A stretch of 17,917 nt of DNA from QALR01 sp045124015. Lineage in GTDB: Bacteria > Bacillota > Clostridia > Oscillospirales > CAG-272. The translations under genes and the position numbers were made by a program. Under the pieces are notes generated by a model. It was not told the origin of the DNA. It did no database searches and saw only the letters and a list, made by a program, of their open reading frames with translations. Positions within the stretch are counted from its first letter, which is position 1, and each line of letters begins with the position of its first letter. Location: contig JBGVLA010000027.1 of the NCBI GenBank assembly GCA_045124015.1, positions 1 to 17,917 on the forward strand. The letters run 5' to 3'. Shown one piece after another: positions 1-7,638 of the stretch.

Positions 1-555
1 CACGATAACAACACTCTTTGGGATAAGCTTCTTCTGACAAATCCCGAGGATTCGGTTGAAGAACGCATTCGCAGAAACAGACTTGGTGCGGCAATTCTCA
101 TGGTGTCTCAAGGAACACCGTTCTGGCAGGCGGGCGAGGAAATGCTGCGAACCAAGGACGGCGATGAAAACAGCTATAAATCCAGCGATGCTATCAATAA
201 TATCGATTGGTCTGTTCTGAAAGAGGGGAGCGATCCATATGAAATGATGCTTTACTATAAGGGTCTTATGGAAATGAGAAAGGCGTACGATATTTTCAGA
301 GGAGACGCTGAAATTTCCCATGAGGTGCTTACGGGCGGCGCGCTTGCGGTAACCTTTGAAAATGGGGAGGGTGGCAAGGCTCTCGTTCTTCTGAATCCGG
401 GCAAGTTTGCCATTACGTATGATCTTGGCGCTGAATGGCATTTGATTGCGGATGGCAATAAGGCGGGGGCATCCGCACTTGCAAGTGAAAGCGGAATCAT
501 CACCGTGCGCGGTCTGGAGGTCAGAATTTACGCAAACGATGTTTTGATTCCATAA
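1..555 (+). CDS. pulA: Type I pullulanase (GH13), C-terminal part, 5' truncated by window edge
   Basis: The reading frame is open from base 1 and ends at TAA 553-555, giving 184 residues of the C-terminal part. It starts in the HDN-TLWDKL segment, the GH13 conserved region with the transition-state Asp of type I pullulanases. It continues with QGTPFWQAGEEMLRTK and the SYKSSDAINNIDW stretch, both typical of the GH13_14 debranching enzymes. The last ~90 residues form the usual C-terminal beta domain. The enzyme hydrolyses alpha-1,6 branches in pullulan and starch. The catalytic nucleophile and acid/base lie upstream of the window, so activity and cell location (secreted, lipid-anchored or cytoplasmic) cannot be judged. 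The next gene starts 37 bases on, so it is probably the leading or inner gene of one glycosidase operon. The family call is firm; linkage specificity is inferred. Confidence 0.9.
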   Translation, partial: HDNNTLWDKLLLTNPEDSVEERIRRNRLGAAILMVSQGTPFWQAGEEMLRTKDGDENSYKSSDAINNIDWSVLKEGSDPYEMMLYYKGLMEMRKAYDIFRGDAEISHEVLTGGALAVTFENGEGGKALVLLNPGKFAITYDLGAEWHLIADGNKAGASALASESGIITVRGLEVRIYANDVLIP

Positions 556-592
556 ATAAAGTGAAGCAATATACGATCAGATGGAGGGCAAT

Positions 593-2596
593 ATGAGAAA
601 AGAAAAGAAAGGTATCTGCGGACTTTTGGCAATGCTCCATATGACTTCTGTTTTCACATCCTGTGGGGCGAAAGGAACTTGCGATTGGCGCCCAAATGAG
701 ATTGACGCGGACGTGATTTCCGAATCGCTCTATGTGAAAAAGGTGGAGAATATCCCTGCGGATTTTATTTTTGGAATGGATGCTTCCGCAGTGCCGTCTC
801 TTGAGGCGGGCGGGGTTCGCTATTATGACCATGACGGTGTGGAAAAGGATGTTTATGAGATCCTCTCCGAAAACGGAATCAACTACATCCGTGTGCGTAT
901 ATGGAATGATCCCTTTGACGCGAACGGAAACGGCTATGGCGGCGGCAACTGTGATATTGAAAATGCGATTGAGATCGGTAAGCGTGCCACTGCTTACGGT
1001 ATGAAGCTTCTTGTGAATTTCCATTATTCTGATTTTTGGGCGGATCCCGCAAAGCAGATGGTGCCTAAAATTTGGAAGAGCATGGATGTCGACGAAAAGT
1101 CAGAGGCACTCTATGCTTATACCAAGGACTGTCTTGAAAAGCTGATAAACGCGGGGATTGACGTCGGCATGGTTCAGATCGGAAATGAGACCAACGGTGC
1201 CTTTTGCGGAGAATCCAGTACCGCGCTTGGCGGTTGGAAAAGAATCACCCAGCTTATATCCGCGGGGGCAAGGGCTGTTCGCGAGGTTTGTCCGGGGGCA
1301 CTTGTGGTGGTCCATTTTGCCAATCCCGAAAAGGTGACAAATTACGAAAGCTATGGAAAGAATTTGGAATATTACGGTGTGGATTACGATGTTTTCGCTT
1401 CCTCCTATTATCCATTCTGGCATGGAACACAGGAGAATCTGGCGAAAGTGCTTTCCGATATTGCGACGAAATATGACAAAAAGGTCATGGTGGCGGAAAC
1501 CTCCTATGCCTTTACGGCGGAGGACACGGATTTTTACGGAAACACCATCGGAGAAGGCGGCGGAATCGTAAAGGATTACCCCTTTACCGTGCAGGGACAG
1601 GCAAATCTTGTGCGTGATGTGATCGATACGGTTGTGAATCAAACCATCGGCGGAATCGGTGTTTTCTATTGGGAGGGCACGTGGATTTCCGCAGGCGGTG
1701 AAGGCTATGACGAAAACCGTGCGCTTTGGGAAAAGAACGGCTCGGGCTGGGCTTCCTCTCATGCGGCAGAATACGATCCCGATGATGCAGGAAAGTGGTA
1801 CGGCGGATGTGCTGTGGATAACCAGGCATTTTTCGATGCCGACGGTCACGCTCTGGAATCGCTGAAGATTTTTTCTCTCGTGAAAGAAGGGAACACTCCC
1901 GAAAACAGGGCGGACGCGATTCAGGATGTGAATCTGATTTGTGACCTGAACGGAGATGTGATCCTTCCCAAAACGGTGAATGCCATTATGCTGGACAATT
2001 CCTTACAGGAAATTTCTGTGGAGTGGGAGAACGTAGACATCGATGCCATGAAGAGGGGCGGTGTTCAAAAATATGATATTGTGGGAACGGCGGGCGGCAT
2101 GACTGCGCATTGCTACATTTCCATGGTGGAATACAATTTTCTTGAGAATTGGAGCTTTGAGGAGGGAGACAAGGGCTGGATGGCAACAGCTCTTGGTGAT
2201 TTCGATGAGCTTCACGTGGAGGATAAGGTCAGTGATTCGCTGACGGGCACGAAGCATTATCATTTTTGGGGTGCATCAGCAAACGCGGTGGAATTCACCC
2301 TTGAGCAAGAGGTGAAGGGTCTCAAGACGGGAAGATACAAATACGCCATTTCTATTATGGGCGGTGACTGTGGTGAGACCGAAATCTATGCTTACGTGAA
2401 AATTGACGGGGAGATCGTTCGGACGGCAGATGCGATTGTTACGGTTTATAACGAATGGCACACTGCGGGGATTGCGGATATTGCATATACAGAGGGCGAA
2501 ACCATAACCGTTGGCATTTTTGTGAAATGCGGCGGTCCGAACGCATGGGGCAAGATTGACGACGCCCTTCTCAATTCGGTAAGGAATGAAAGGTAA
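593..2596 (+). CDS. Arabinogalactan endo-beta-1,4-galactanase (GH53) lipoprotein with Ig-like and CBM61-like C-terminal domains
   Basis: The 667-residue product has a lipoprotein signal: basic start, short hydrophobic stretch, lipobox FTSC with Cys24. Residues ~55-435 are a GH53 barrel. Visible GH53 signatures are FGMDASAVPSLE, YIRVRIWNDP, NFHYSDFWADP, QIGNETNG with Glu199 as expected acid/base, and VAETSYAF with Glu302 as expected nucleophile. Residues ~450-512 resemble a small bacterial Ig-like domain. Residues ~514-664 form a beta-rich module starting NFLENWSFE that resembles CBM61, a beta-1,4-galactan-binding family known to be fused to GH53 enzymes. It should cut beta-1,4-galactan side chains of pectin on the cell surface. 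ATG 593 is preferred over the in-frame ATG 581, because GGAGG at 583-587 lies 5 bases before 593. It is 7 bases from the next gene, so co-transcribed. The GH53 call is secure; the CBM61 call is moderate. Confidence 0.93.
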   Translation: MRKEKKGICGLLAMLHMTSVFTSCGAKGTCDWRPNEIDADVISESLYVKKVENIPADFIFGMDASAVPSLEAGGVRYYDHDGVEKDVYEILSENGINYIRVRIWNDPFDANGNGYGGGNCDIENAIEIGKRATAYGMKLLVNFHYSDFWADPAKQMVPKIWKSMDVDEKSEALYAYTKDCLEKLINAGIDVGMVQIGNETNGAFCGESSTALGGWKRITQLISAGARAVREVCPGALVVVHFANPEKVTNYESYGKNLEYYGVDYDVFASSYYPFWHGTQENLAKVLSDIATKYDKKVMVAETSYAFTAEDTDFYGNTIGEGGGIVKDYPFTVQGQANLVRDVIDTVVNQTIGGIGVFYWEGTWISAGGEGYDENRALWEKNGSGWASSHAAEYDPDDAGKWYGGCAVDNQAFFDADGHALESLKIFSLVKEGNTPENRADAIQDVNLICDLNGDVILPKTVNAIMLDNSLQEISVEWENVDIDAMKRGGVQKYDIVGTAGGMTAHCYISMVEYNFLENWSFEEGDKGWMATALGDFDELHVEDKVSDSLTGTKHYHFWGASANAVEFTLEQEVKGLKTGRYKYAISIMGGDCGETEIYAYVKIDGEIVRTADAIVTVYNEWHTAGIADIAYTEGETITVGIFVKCGGPNAWGKIDDALLNSVRNER

Positions 2597-2603
2597 AAAC
2601 GAT

Positions 2604-4214
2604 ATGACGGAAAAGAAACATATGTTGATCACAAAAATTGCTTTTTTGCTGGCGGGGGCACTCCTTTTTGGCATTCTTGCCGTTTATTTGGGTGGTTGTA
2701 CCGCGTCGGAGCCAACACCCGACCCGATTCAGGATAATTACCGAACGTTTTATCAGATATTCGTTGGCTCGTTTTCCGATGCCAGCGGAGACGGTATTGG
2801 TGATCTTCGCGGAATCATCAATCGCATGGATTATCTGAATGACGGGGATATTCGTTCCGGTAAGAGCCTTGGTGTTCAGGGAATTTGGCTTTCTCCTATC
2901 TTTAGTTCGCCTTCCTATCATAAATACGACGCCAAGGACTACTATGAGATCGACTGGCGCTTCGGAACGGAAGAGGATCTGAAGGAGCTCATCGCTCTTT
3001 GCAAGGAGCGCAACGTGAAGCTGATCCTCGATCTTGCTATCAATCATACGTCAAGCTCACACGAGTGGTTTTTGGCGTTCAAGGAAGCGCGGGCAAAAGG
3101 AGATACGGAAAATCCTTATTACGATTATTATTCCTGTGTGGAAACGGCAAACAAGGTGGGTGGGGTTACCTATCAGAAGATTGCTGGCGTGGACTGCTGG
3201 TATGAGTGCAATTTTTCAGGGGATATGCCCGAGCTTAATTTTGATAATCCCAAGGTGCGCGAGGAGATGTTGGCGGTTGCGAAGTATTACCTCGATCTCG
3301 GTGTGGATGGCTTCCGCTTTGACGCTGTTAAGTATATCTACTATGGGGATACAGCGCGCTCCGTGGATTTTTGGGAATGGTATATGAAGGAGCTTCGTGC
3401 CATCGATCCCGATATTTATTGTGTTGGTGAATGCTGGTCGGGCGAAACCGAGATCCTTGATTATTACGGCTCTATGAACTGCTTTAATTTCGCCATGGCA
3501 CAGGCGGAGGGTGTTGTGGTGAACGCGGCGCGCGGACGTTCCATTTCCTCTTATATCAAGTACGTTGAATCCTATCAGCAGAAGGTGAAAAATAAGAACG
3601 AGAACGGCATGGAGATCCCGTTCCTTTCCAATCACGATATGGACCGCATCGCGGGTACGTTTATAATGGAAGGGAATATGCGCATGGCGGCGAATCTCTA
3701 TCTTCTGAGTCCCGGCTCTCCCGTGATCTATTATGGGGAGGAGCTCGGTATGAGAGGCTCGAGAGGCAGCGAGAGCACGGATGCCAATCGCAGACTTGCC
3801 ATGCTGTGGGGTGATGAGGATCTGATCAGAGATCCCGTTGGCTCCACGTATCCTGCGAAAAATCAGATCCAGACGACAGTTACCGATCAGATGGAGGACG
3901 AAAACAGTCTGTATCAGTATTATTGTAAGCTGATTTCCGTTCGTCATAGCTATCCAGCCATTGCGCGCGGTACGTATAGCGCCGTTTCCGGCGGACACTC
4001 GAATGTGGGCGGTTTTCTGATCGAGCACGAGGGGGAGACGATTGGTCTTTTCCATAATACCTCTACGGAGGAGATCACGGTTGATCTTTCCGAGTGTGCT
4101 GATCTTGGGGAGCATACGTTTTCAAAGCTTCTGGATTACGTTGGCATGGGAAAAGCAAAGCTCAAGGGGAATCAGCTTACCATCGGTCCGCAGACCAGTG
4201 TGATTCTTGAATAA
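2604..4214 (+). CDS. Surface alpha-amylase-family glycoside hydrolase (GH13), lipoprotein
   Basis: The 536-residue product has a basic N-terminus, a ~20-residue hydrophobic segment and a lipobox ending YLGGC (Cys32), so it should be membrane-anchored and face outward. The GH13 conserved regions occur in order: DLAINH (Asp143, His148), DGFRFD with nucleophile Asp240, GECW with acid/base Glu276, and LSNHD with Asp345 as transition-state stabiliser. A beta-sandwich domain C fills the last ~90 residues. The N-terminal YQIFVGSFSDASGDGIGDLRGI is typical of alpha-amylase, oligo-1,6-glucosidase and neopullulanase relatives, so the precise specificity within GH13 is open. ATG 2604 is chosen because AAAGG at 2589-2593 lies upstream, while ATG 2586 directly abuts AAGGA and overlaps the GH53 gene. 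All catalytic residues are present. With the pullulanase it would supply maltodextrins to the importer downstream. Confidence 0.93.
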   Translation: MTEKKHMLITKIAFLLAGALLFGILAVYLGGCTASEPTPDPIQDNYRTFYQIFVGSFSDASGDGIGDLRGIINRMDYLNDGDIRSGKSLGVQGIWLSPIFSSPSYHKYDAKDYYEIDWRFGTEEDLKELIALCKERNVKLILDLAINHTSSSHEWFLAFKEARAKGDTENPYYDYYSCVETANKVGGVTYQKIAGVDCWYECNFSGDMPELNFDNPKVREEMLAVAKYYLDLGVDGFRFDAVKYIYYGDTARSVDFWEWYMKELRAIDPDIYCVGECWSGETEILDYYGSMNCFNFAMAQAEGVVVNAARGRSISSYIKYVESYQQKVKNKNENGMEIPFLSNHDMDRIAGTFIMEGNMRMAANLYLLSPGSPVIYYGEELGMRGSRGSESTDANRRLAMLWGDEDLIRDPVGSTYPAKNQIQTTVTDQMEDENSLYQYYCKLISVRHSYPAIARGTYSAVSGGHSNVGGFLIEHEGETIGLFHNTSTEEITVDLSECADLGEHTFSKLLDYVGMGKAKLKGNQLTIGPQTSVILE

Positions 4215-4239
4215 TGACCAAAATGCTACTTTTGAATTT

Positions 4240-4260
4240 CACATTTTGTTTATAAATGTG
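4240..4260. repeat. Weak A/T-rich inverted repeat after the amylase gene
   Basis: CACATTT (4240-4246) and AAATGTG (4254-4260) form a perfect 7-bp inverted repeat with a 7-base loop in the gap between the amylase stop and the next promoter. No clean T tract follows, so it is a poor terminator. It could be a weak stem-loop or an upstream protein-binding site. Nothing else marks the end of the glycosidase transcript, which may run on into the importer genes. Confidence 0.35.
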
Positions 4261-4310
4261 GAAAAGTTTTGTGAATTTTGCTAAATTTGGTCAGATACTT
4301 CTTATGGTTA

Positions 4311-4339
4311 TTGACAAAAACGATAAAAAATATTATAAT
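4311..4339 (+). promoter_or_regulatory. Consensus sigma-A promoter of the ABC importer operon
   Basis: TTGACA (4311-4316) and TATAAT (4334-4339) are both exact consensus with a 17-bp spacer. Transcription should begin near 4346, about 43 bases before the binding-protein start. The flanks are very A/T-rich. Such a strong core implies high expression that needs repression or activation for sugar control. Confidence 0.9.
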
Positions 4340-4343
4340 ATAG

Positions 4344-4362
4344 GTAACGCTAAGTGGCGTAC
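4344..4362. promoter_or_regulatory. Possible operator at the importer transcription start
   Basis: ACGC (4347-4350) and GCGT (4357-4360) form an interrupted inverted repeat with a 6-base centre. With one extra base on the left it extends to GTA-ACGC / GCGTAC. It sits exactly at the predicted start point of the consensus promoter, where a LacI-type sugar repressor would block initiation. The arms are short and no regulator gene is in the window, so this is only a candidate. Confidence 0.3.
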
Positions 4363-4388
4363 AAAAAAATTCAATGGAGGCTTTACTT

Positions 4389-5918
4389 ATGAAGATGAGT
4401 AAAATTTTGTCACTCGTTTTGGCGGTTATCATGATCGTTACATGCTTTACCGCTTGCGGAAAGAAAGAAGAGCTCGACGTGAATGTTGACGAACTCGTTG
4501 GCACTTACGACATTACTCTTTGGGTTTCCGAAAAAGACGGCGTTGCGGCTCTTACACAGCAGCAGATCGATGCTTTTGAAGCAAAATACGAAGGCATCGT
4601 GATCAACGCGCAGATTGAAGGCGTTACCGAAGCTGATGCAGGCTCTAAGGTAGTTGCTGACGTTGCATCCGCTCCCGATATTTATTGCTTCGCACAGGAC
4701 CAGCTCGCCCGACTCGTTCAGGCTGCTGCTCTCGTAGCACCCGGTAAGAACGCAACCAAGACCATCCAGGAAAATAATGACGCAGGCTCCGTTGCTGCTG
4801 CATCCGTTGCAGGTAAGCTTTGGGCATATCCGATGACCAGTGATAATGGCTATTACCTGTATTACGATACAAGCATCATCTCCGAAGAGGATGCTGATAG
4901 CCTCGAAAAGATTATTGCTGCTTGCGAAAAGAACAATAAGAAATTCCGTTTCGCTCTTGAAAACGCTTGGTATACCGCATCCTTCTTCTTTGCGACCGAT
5001 TGTCACTCCAACTGGTCCATGAATGAAAAGGGCGAATTCAACGCAGTTGACGACGACTTCAATTCCGATGCCGGTCTCGCTGCTATGAAGGGTATGCAGA
5101 AGCTTGCGAAATCCTCTTGCTATGACAGCAACGCGGATATCTTCACAGATGCAGGCGCTATCGTTACCGGTATTTGGGCTGCTGGCGACGCTGAAGCTCA
5201 TTTCGGTGCAAACTTTGCTGCAACTGATCTTCCTTCTTTCGAGGTTGACGGCAAATCCTATCACCTCAGCTCTTACACAGGTAACAAGCTTATGGGTGTA
5301 AAACCCCAGCAGGATGCTAAGAAGGCTGCTGTTCTTTCTCTCCTTGCTCAGTTCCTCACAAATGAAGAATGCCAGAACCAGAGATACGAACAGTTCCAGT
5401 GGGGTCCCTCTAACAAGAACGCTCAGGCTTCTGACGCAGTTCAGGCAAACGCTTCTCTCGCAGCTCTCGCAAAACAGAACGAATACGGTATTCCTCAGGG
5501 TCAGATCCACGGCTCTTGGTGGGATATTGCAAAGGTTCTCGGTGCTGACGCCAAGGGTGCTGCAAGCGACGCTGATCTCAAGACCGCTCTTGATGAATAT
5601 GAGGCAGCGATCAACGCTGTATTGCAGATGTCTGATGAACAGAAGAACGCTTGGGGTGTTATCGGTAATATCTGCGGTACAAACTGGGATACCGACTTCA
5701 CTATGACCGAAGGTCCCGATGGCACATACACATCCGACGTTCTCGAGCTCAAGGCCGGTGAAGAATTCAAGGTTCGCCAGGGCGCATCTTGGGATGTAAA
5801 CTTCGGCGTTGAATTCAATGGCGGCAACATCGTTGTTGAAGCAGACGGCAAGTATAAGGTTCAGCTCGTATGGGACGGCAACGTAACCGGTACTGTTACT
5901 CTGATTCCCGTTGAATAA
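4389..5918 (+). CDS. malE: Maltodextrin-type ABC transporter solute-binding lipoprotein with fused C-terminal SusE/F-like domain
   Basis: The 509-residue product carries a lipobox (CFTAC, Cys23). Residues ~40-415 match the MalE/CUT1 family-1 binding-protein fold: YDITLWVSEKDG, QQIDAFEAKY, the APDIYCFAQDQLARLVQ segment, GKLWAYPMTSDN, and the IVTGIWAAGD region. It should capture malto- or other oligosaccharides outside the membrane for the two permeases downstream. Residues ~422-509, starting WGVIGN and containing TSDVLELKAGEEFKVRQ and YKVQLVW, are a separate beta domain of the type seen in SusE/SusF starch-binding proteins; ordinary MalE proteins lack it and are ~100 residues shorter. ATG 4389 is chosen for GGAGG at 4376-4380, 8 bases upstream; ATG 4374 lies before that site. 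Strong hairpins follow the stop. The substrate is inferred from neighbours; a galacto-oligosaccharide role remains possible because of the GH53 gene. Confidence 0.9.
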   Translation: MKMSKILSLVLAVIMIVTCFTACGKKEELDVNVDELVGTYDITLWVSEKDGVAALTQQQIDAFEAKYEGIVINAQIEGVTEADAGSKVVADVASAPDIYCFAQDQLARLVQAAALVAPGKNATKTIQENNDAGSVAAASVAGKLWAYPMTSDNGYYLYYDTSIISEEDADSLEKIIAACEKNNKKFRFALENAWYTASFFFATDCHSNWSMNEKGEFNAVDDDFNSDAGLAAMKGMQKLAKSSCYDSNADIFTDAGAIVTGIWAAGDAEAHFGANFAATDLPSFEVDGKSYHLSSYTGNKLMGVKPQQDAKKAAVLSLLAQFLTNEECQNQRYEQFQWGPSNKNAQASDAVQANASLAALAKQNEYGIPQGQIHGSWWDIAKVLGADAKGAASDADLKTALDEYEAAINAVLQMSDEQKNAWGVIGNICGTNWDTDFTMTEGPDGTYTSDVLELKAGEEFKVRQGASWDVNFGVEFNGGNIVVEADGKYKVQLVWDGNVTGTVTLIPVE

Positions 5919-5935
5919 TATGAATTGACGTTTTT

Positions 5936-5956
5936 GGGGAGCCCTCGTGGCTCCCC
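5936..5956 (+). other. GC-rich stem-loop directly after the binding-protein gene
   Basis: GGGGAGCC (5936-5943) and GGCTCCCC (5949-5956) form a perfect 8-bp stem with loop CTCGT. Five T residues precede it but none follow, so it is not a standard terminator on this strand. It lies 17 bases after the stop codon and is well placed to protect the 3' end of a processed binding-protein mRNA. Confidence 0.75.
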
Positions 5957-5962
5957 TGTCAG

Positions 5963-6028
5963 AAAAGGCATTGTTAGCCGACATACAAGGACGACAGTTG
6001 TCTTGTGTTTTGGCTAACAATGCCTTTT
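5963..6028 (+). other. Long stem-loop, attenuator or partial terminator between binding protein and permease
   Basis: A perfect 17-bp stem is formed by AAAAGGCATTGTTAGCC (5963-5979) and its exact reverse complement at 6012-6028. The 32-base interior has its own small helices: ACAAG/CTTGT (5985-5989 with 6002-6006) or GAC/GTC (5993-5995 with 6000-6002). The 3' arm ends CCTTTT followed by GGTTTATC, a weak T tract, so it may terminate part of the transcripts in addition to stabilising upstream mRNA. It ends 38 bases before the permease start at 6067. Confidence 0.8.
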
Positions 6029-6066
6029 GGTTTATCATGAACGGAAAGGAGCGCTTATTCGCATTT

Positions 6067-7638
6067 ATGAAAAAATTAAACGATCTGGAATATTTAAAGC
6101 TGAGCAAACCTCAGGCTTTTCTATACAATCTCATGCTTTTCTTCTGCGCGATCCCTGCTTGGTTCAAAAAATCGGGAAAGAAGATTCTCGGCTTTTTTAA
6201 AACCTGTGGCCTCGCCATCAAAAATGAATTTGTGGATATCGGAACCACTTTTTCTAAAGGTAATTGGGCTGTGAAATTATCGTTCTTTATCTTTGGTTTT
6301 GGTAACCTTTTCTACGGACAGGTCATGCGCGGAATTCTTTTCCTCTTGTTTGAGGTCATTTTCATCGCGTATATGATTATCCCCAGCGGTGGTATTTATT
6401 GGCTCTCCAAGGGACATTGGTTCCAAACGGGTGAAACCATTGGTACGGTGCAGGGCGGATATCAGTACAATGAAATTTATGATACGGACGTTTGGGTCAA
6501 GGGTGACGACTCCATCAAGGTTTTGCTTTACGGACTTCTTACTATCATTTTTATCATTGCATTCGTTTATACCTGGAGATTGCAGGTGAAGCAGTGCCGT
6601 ATTTGTATGGACATCACCTCTCGCGGCAAGAAGATCAAGAGCGGTAAGGATGATTTGAAATCTCTGCTCGACGACCAATTCCATAAGACACTCTTGTCAC
6701 TTCCTCTGGTTGGTATTATGCTGTTTACCGTGCTCCCCATTATTTACATGGTGCTCATCGCCTTTACGAGCTACGATGCGGCACACGACGGTTACGCAAA
6801 CCTTTTCAGTTGGGTTGGTCTTCATAATTTTAATGAACTTTTTAACTTTGGTAAGGGCGGACTTGGTCTTGCATTTGGTGAAATTCTTTCGTGGACGCTG
6901 ATGTGGGCGTTCTTTGCAACCTTCTCCAATTATTTCCTTGGGATGTTTGTTGCCATTATGATCAATAAGAAGGGCATCAAGATCAAAAAATTCTGGAGAA
7001 CCGCTCTTGTTATGACTATCGCGATTCCGCAGTTTGTTTCTCTTCTTTATGTGGCCAGACTTTTTGACTCCTCCGGTGTTATCGGTAAGCTCCTTTTGGA
7101 GTGGAATCTGATTCCTCAGGCAATGGTGGATGCTAATAATCTCTCTCTTTGGCAGGATCCTCTGACCTCGAAAATATTGCTGATCGTCATCAATATTTGG
7201 GTAGGTATTCCTTATATTATGCTTATGGCAACGGGTATTCTCATGAATATTCCGCAGGATCTTTACGAATCCTCCCGTATTGACGGTGCGAATACATGGC
7301 AGCAATATACAAAAATCACACTTCCGTATATGATGTTCGTTATGGGTCCGTATCTGCTTACAAGCTTTGTCAACAATCTGAACAATTTCAACGTTATTTA
7401 TCTTCTGACGAATAACTATCCGCTTATCAATACGGATATTGGCTTTGCCGGCGGTGTTTCCGTTAACCATACCGATCTATTGATTACATGGCTTTATAAG
7501 ATGACGCTCAACAGCGCGGAAACGAAATACTATGCGGCTTCCATTATCGGTATTTTGGTATTCGTTCTTGTGGCATTCCTTTCTTTGATTGTTTATAATG
7601 TAATTCCGTCTACCAGAAACGAGGAGGATTACAAATAA
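6067..7638 (+). CDS. malF: ABC sugar transporter permease, MalF type
   Basis: The 523-residue product is a CUT1 inner-membrane permease. Hydrophobic segments lie near residues 71-103 (probably two), 152-170, 209-233, 281-309, 321-341, 375-395, 421-440 and 490-515. The EAA loop that docks on the ATPase is ESSRIDGAN at 401-409, followed by TLP. The N-terminal ~200 residues with extra membrane segments and GNLFYGQ are typical of long MalF proteins; shorter CUT1 partners lack them. The frame is open upstream to ATG 5947, but that would place the strong hairpin inside the gene. ATG 6037 has no ribosome site. AAAGGAG at 6045-6051 precedes ATG 6067 with a long 15-base spacing, so the start is probable, not certain, and initiation may be weak. 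It overlaps the next gene by one base. Confidence 0.9.
   Translation: MKKLNDLEYLKLSKPQAFLYNLMLFFCAIPAWFKKSGKKILGFFKTCGLAIKNEFVDIGTTFSKGNWAVKLSFFIFGFGNLFYGQVMRGILFLLFEVIFIAYMIIPSGGIYWLSKGHWFQTGETIGTVQGGYQYNEIYDTDVWVKGDDSIKVLLYGLLTIIFIIAFVYTWRLQVKQCRICMDITSRGKKIKSGKDDLKSLLDDQFHKTLLSLPLVGIMLFTVLPIIYMVLIAFTSYDAAHDGYANLFSWVGLHNFNELFNFGKGGLGLAFGEILSWTLMWAFFATFSNYFLGMFVAIMINKKGIKIKKFWRTALVMTIAIPQFVSLLYVARLFDSSGVIGKLLLEWNLIPQAMVDANNLSLWQDPLTSKILLIVINIWVGIPYIMLMATGILMNIPQDLYESSRIDGANTWQQYTKITLPYMMFVMGPYLLTSFVNNLNNFNVIYLLTNNYPLINTDIGFAGGVSVNHTDLLITWLYKMTLNSAETKYYAASIIGILVFVLVAFLSLIVYNVIPSTRNEEDYK

Noticed and set aside
581..592. Earlier ATG start of the GH53 gene
   Set aside because: The GGAGG ribosome site lies inside this short stretch and is correctly spaced for ATG 593.
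5947..6066. Extended start of the first permease from ATG 5947 or ATG 6037
   Set aside because: The extension would translate through the 17-bp hairpin, has no ribosome site before either ATG and gives a non-membrane leader unlike other MalF proteins.
4410..6107. A 565-codon open frame on the - strand opposite the binding-protein gene
   Set aside because: It is a shadow of the strongly codon-biased + strand gene, has no ribosome site, resembles no protein family and runs through the intergenic hairpins.
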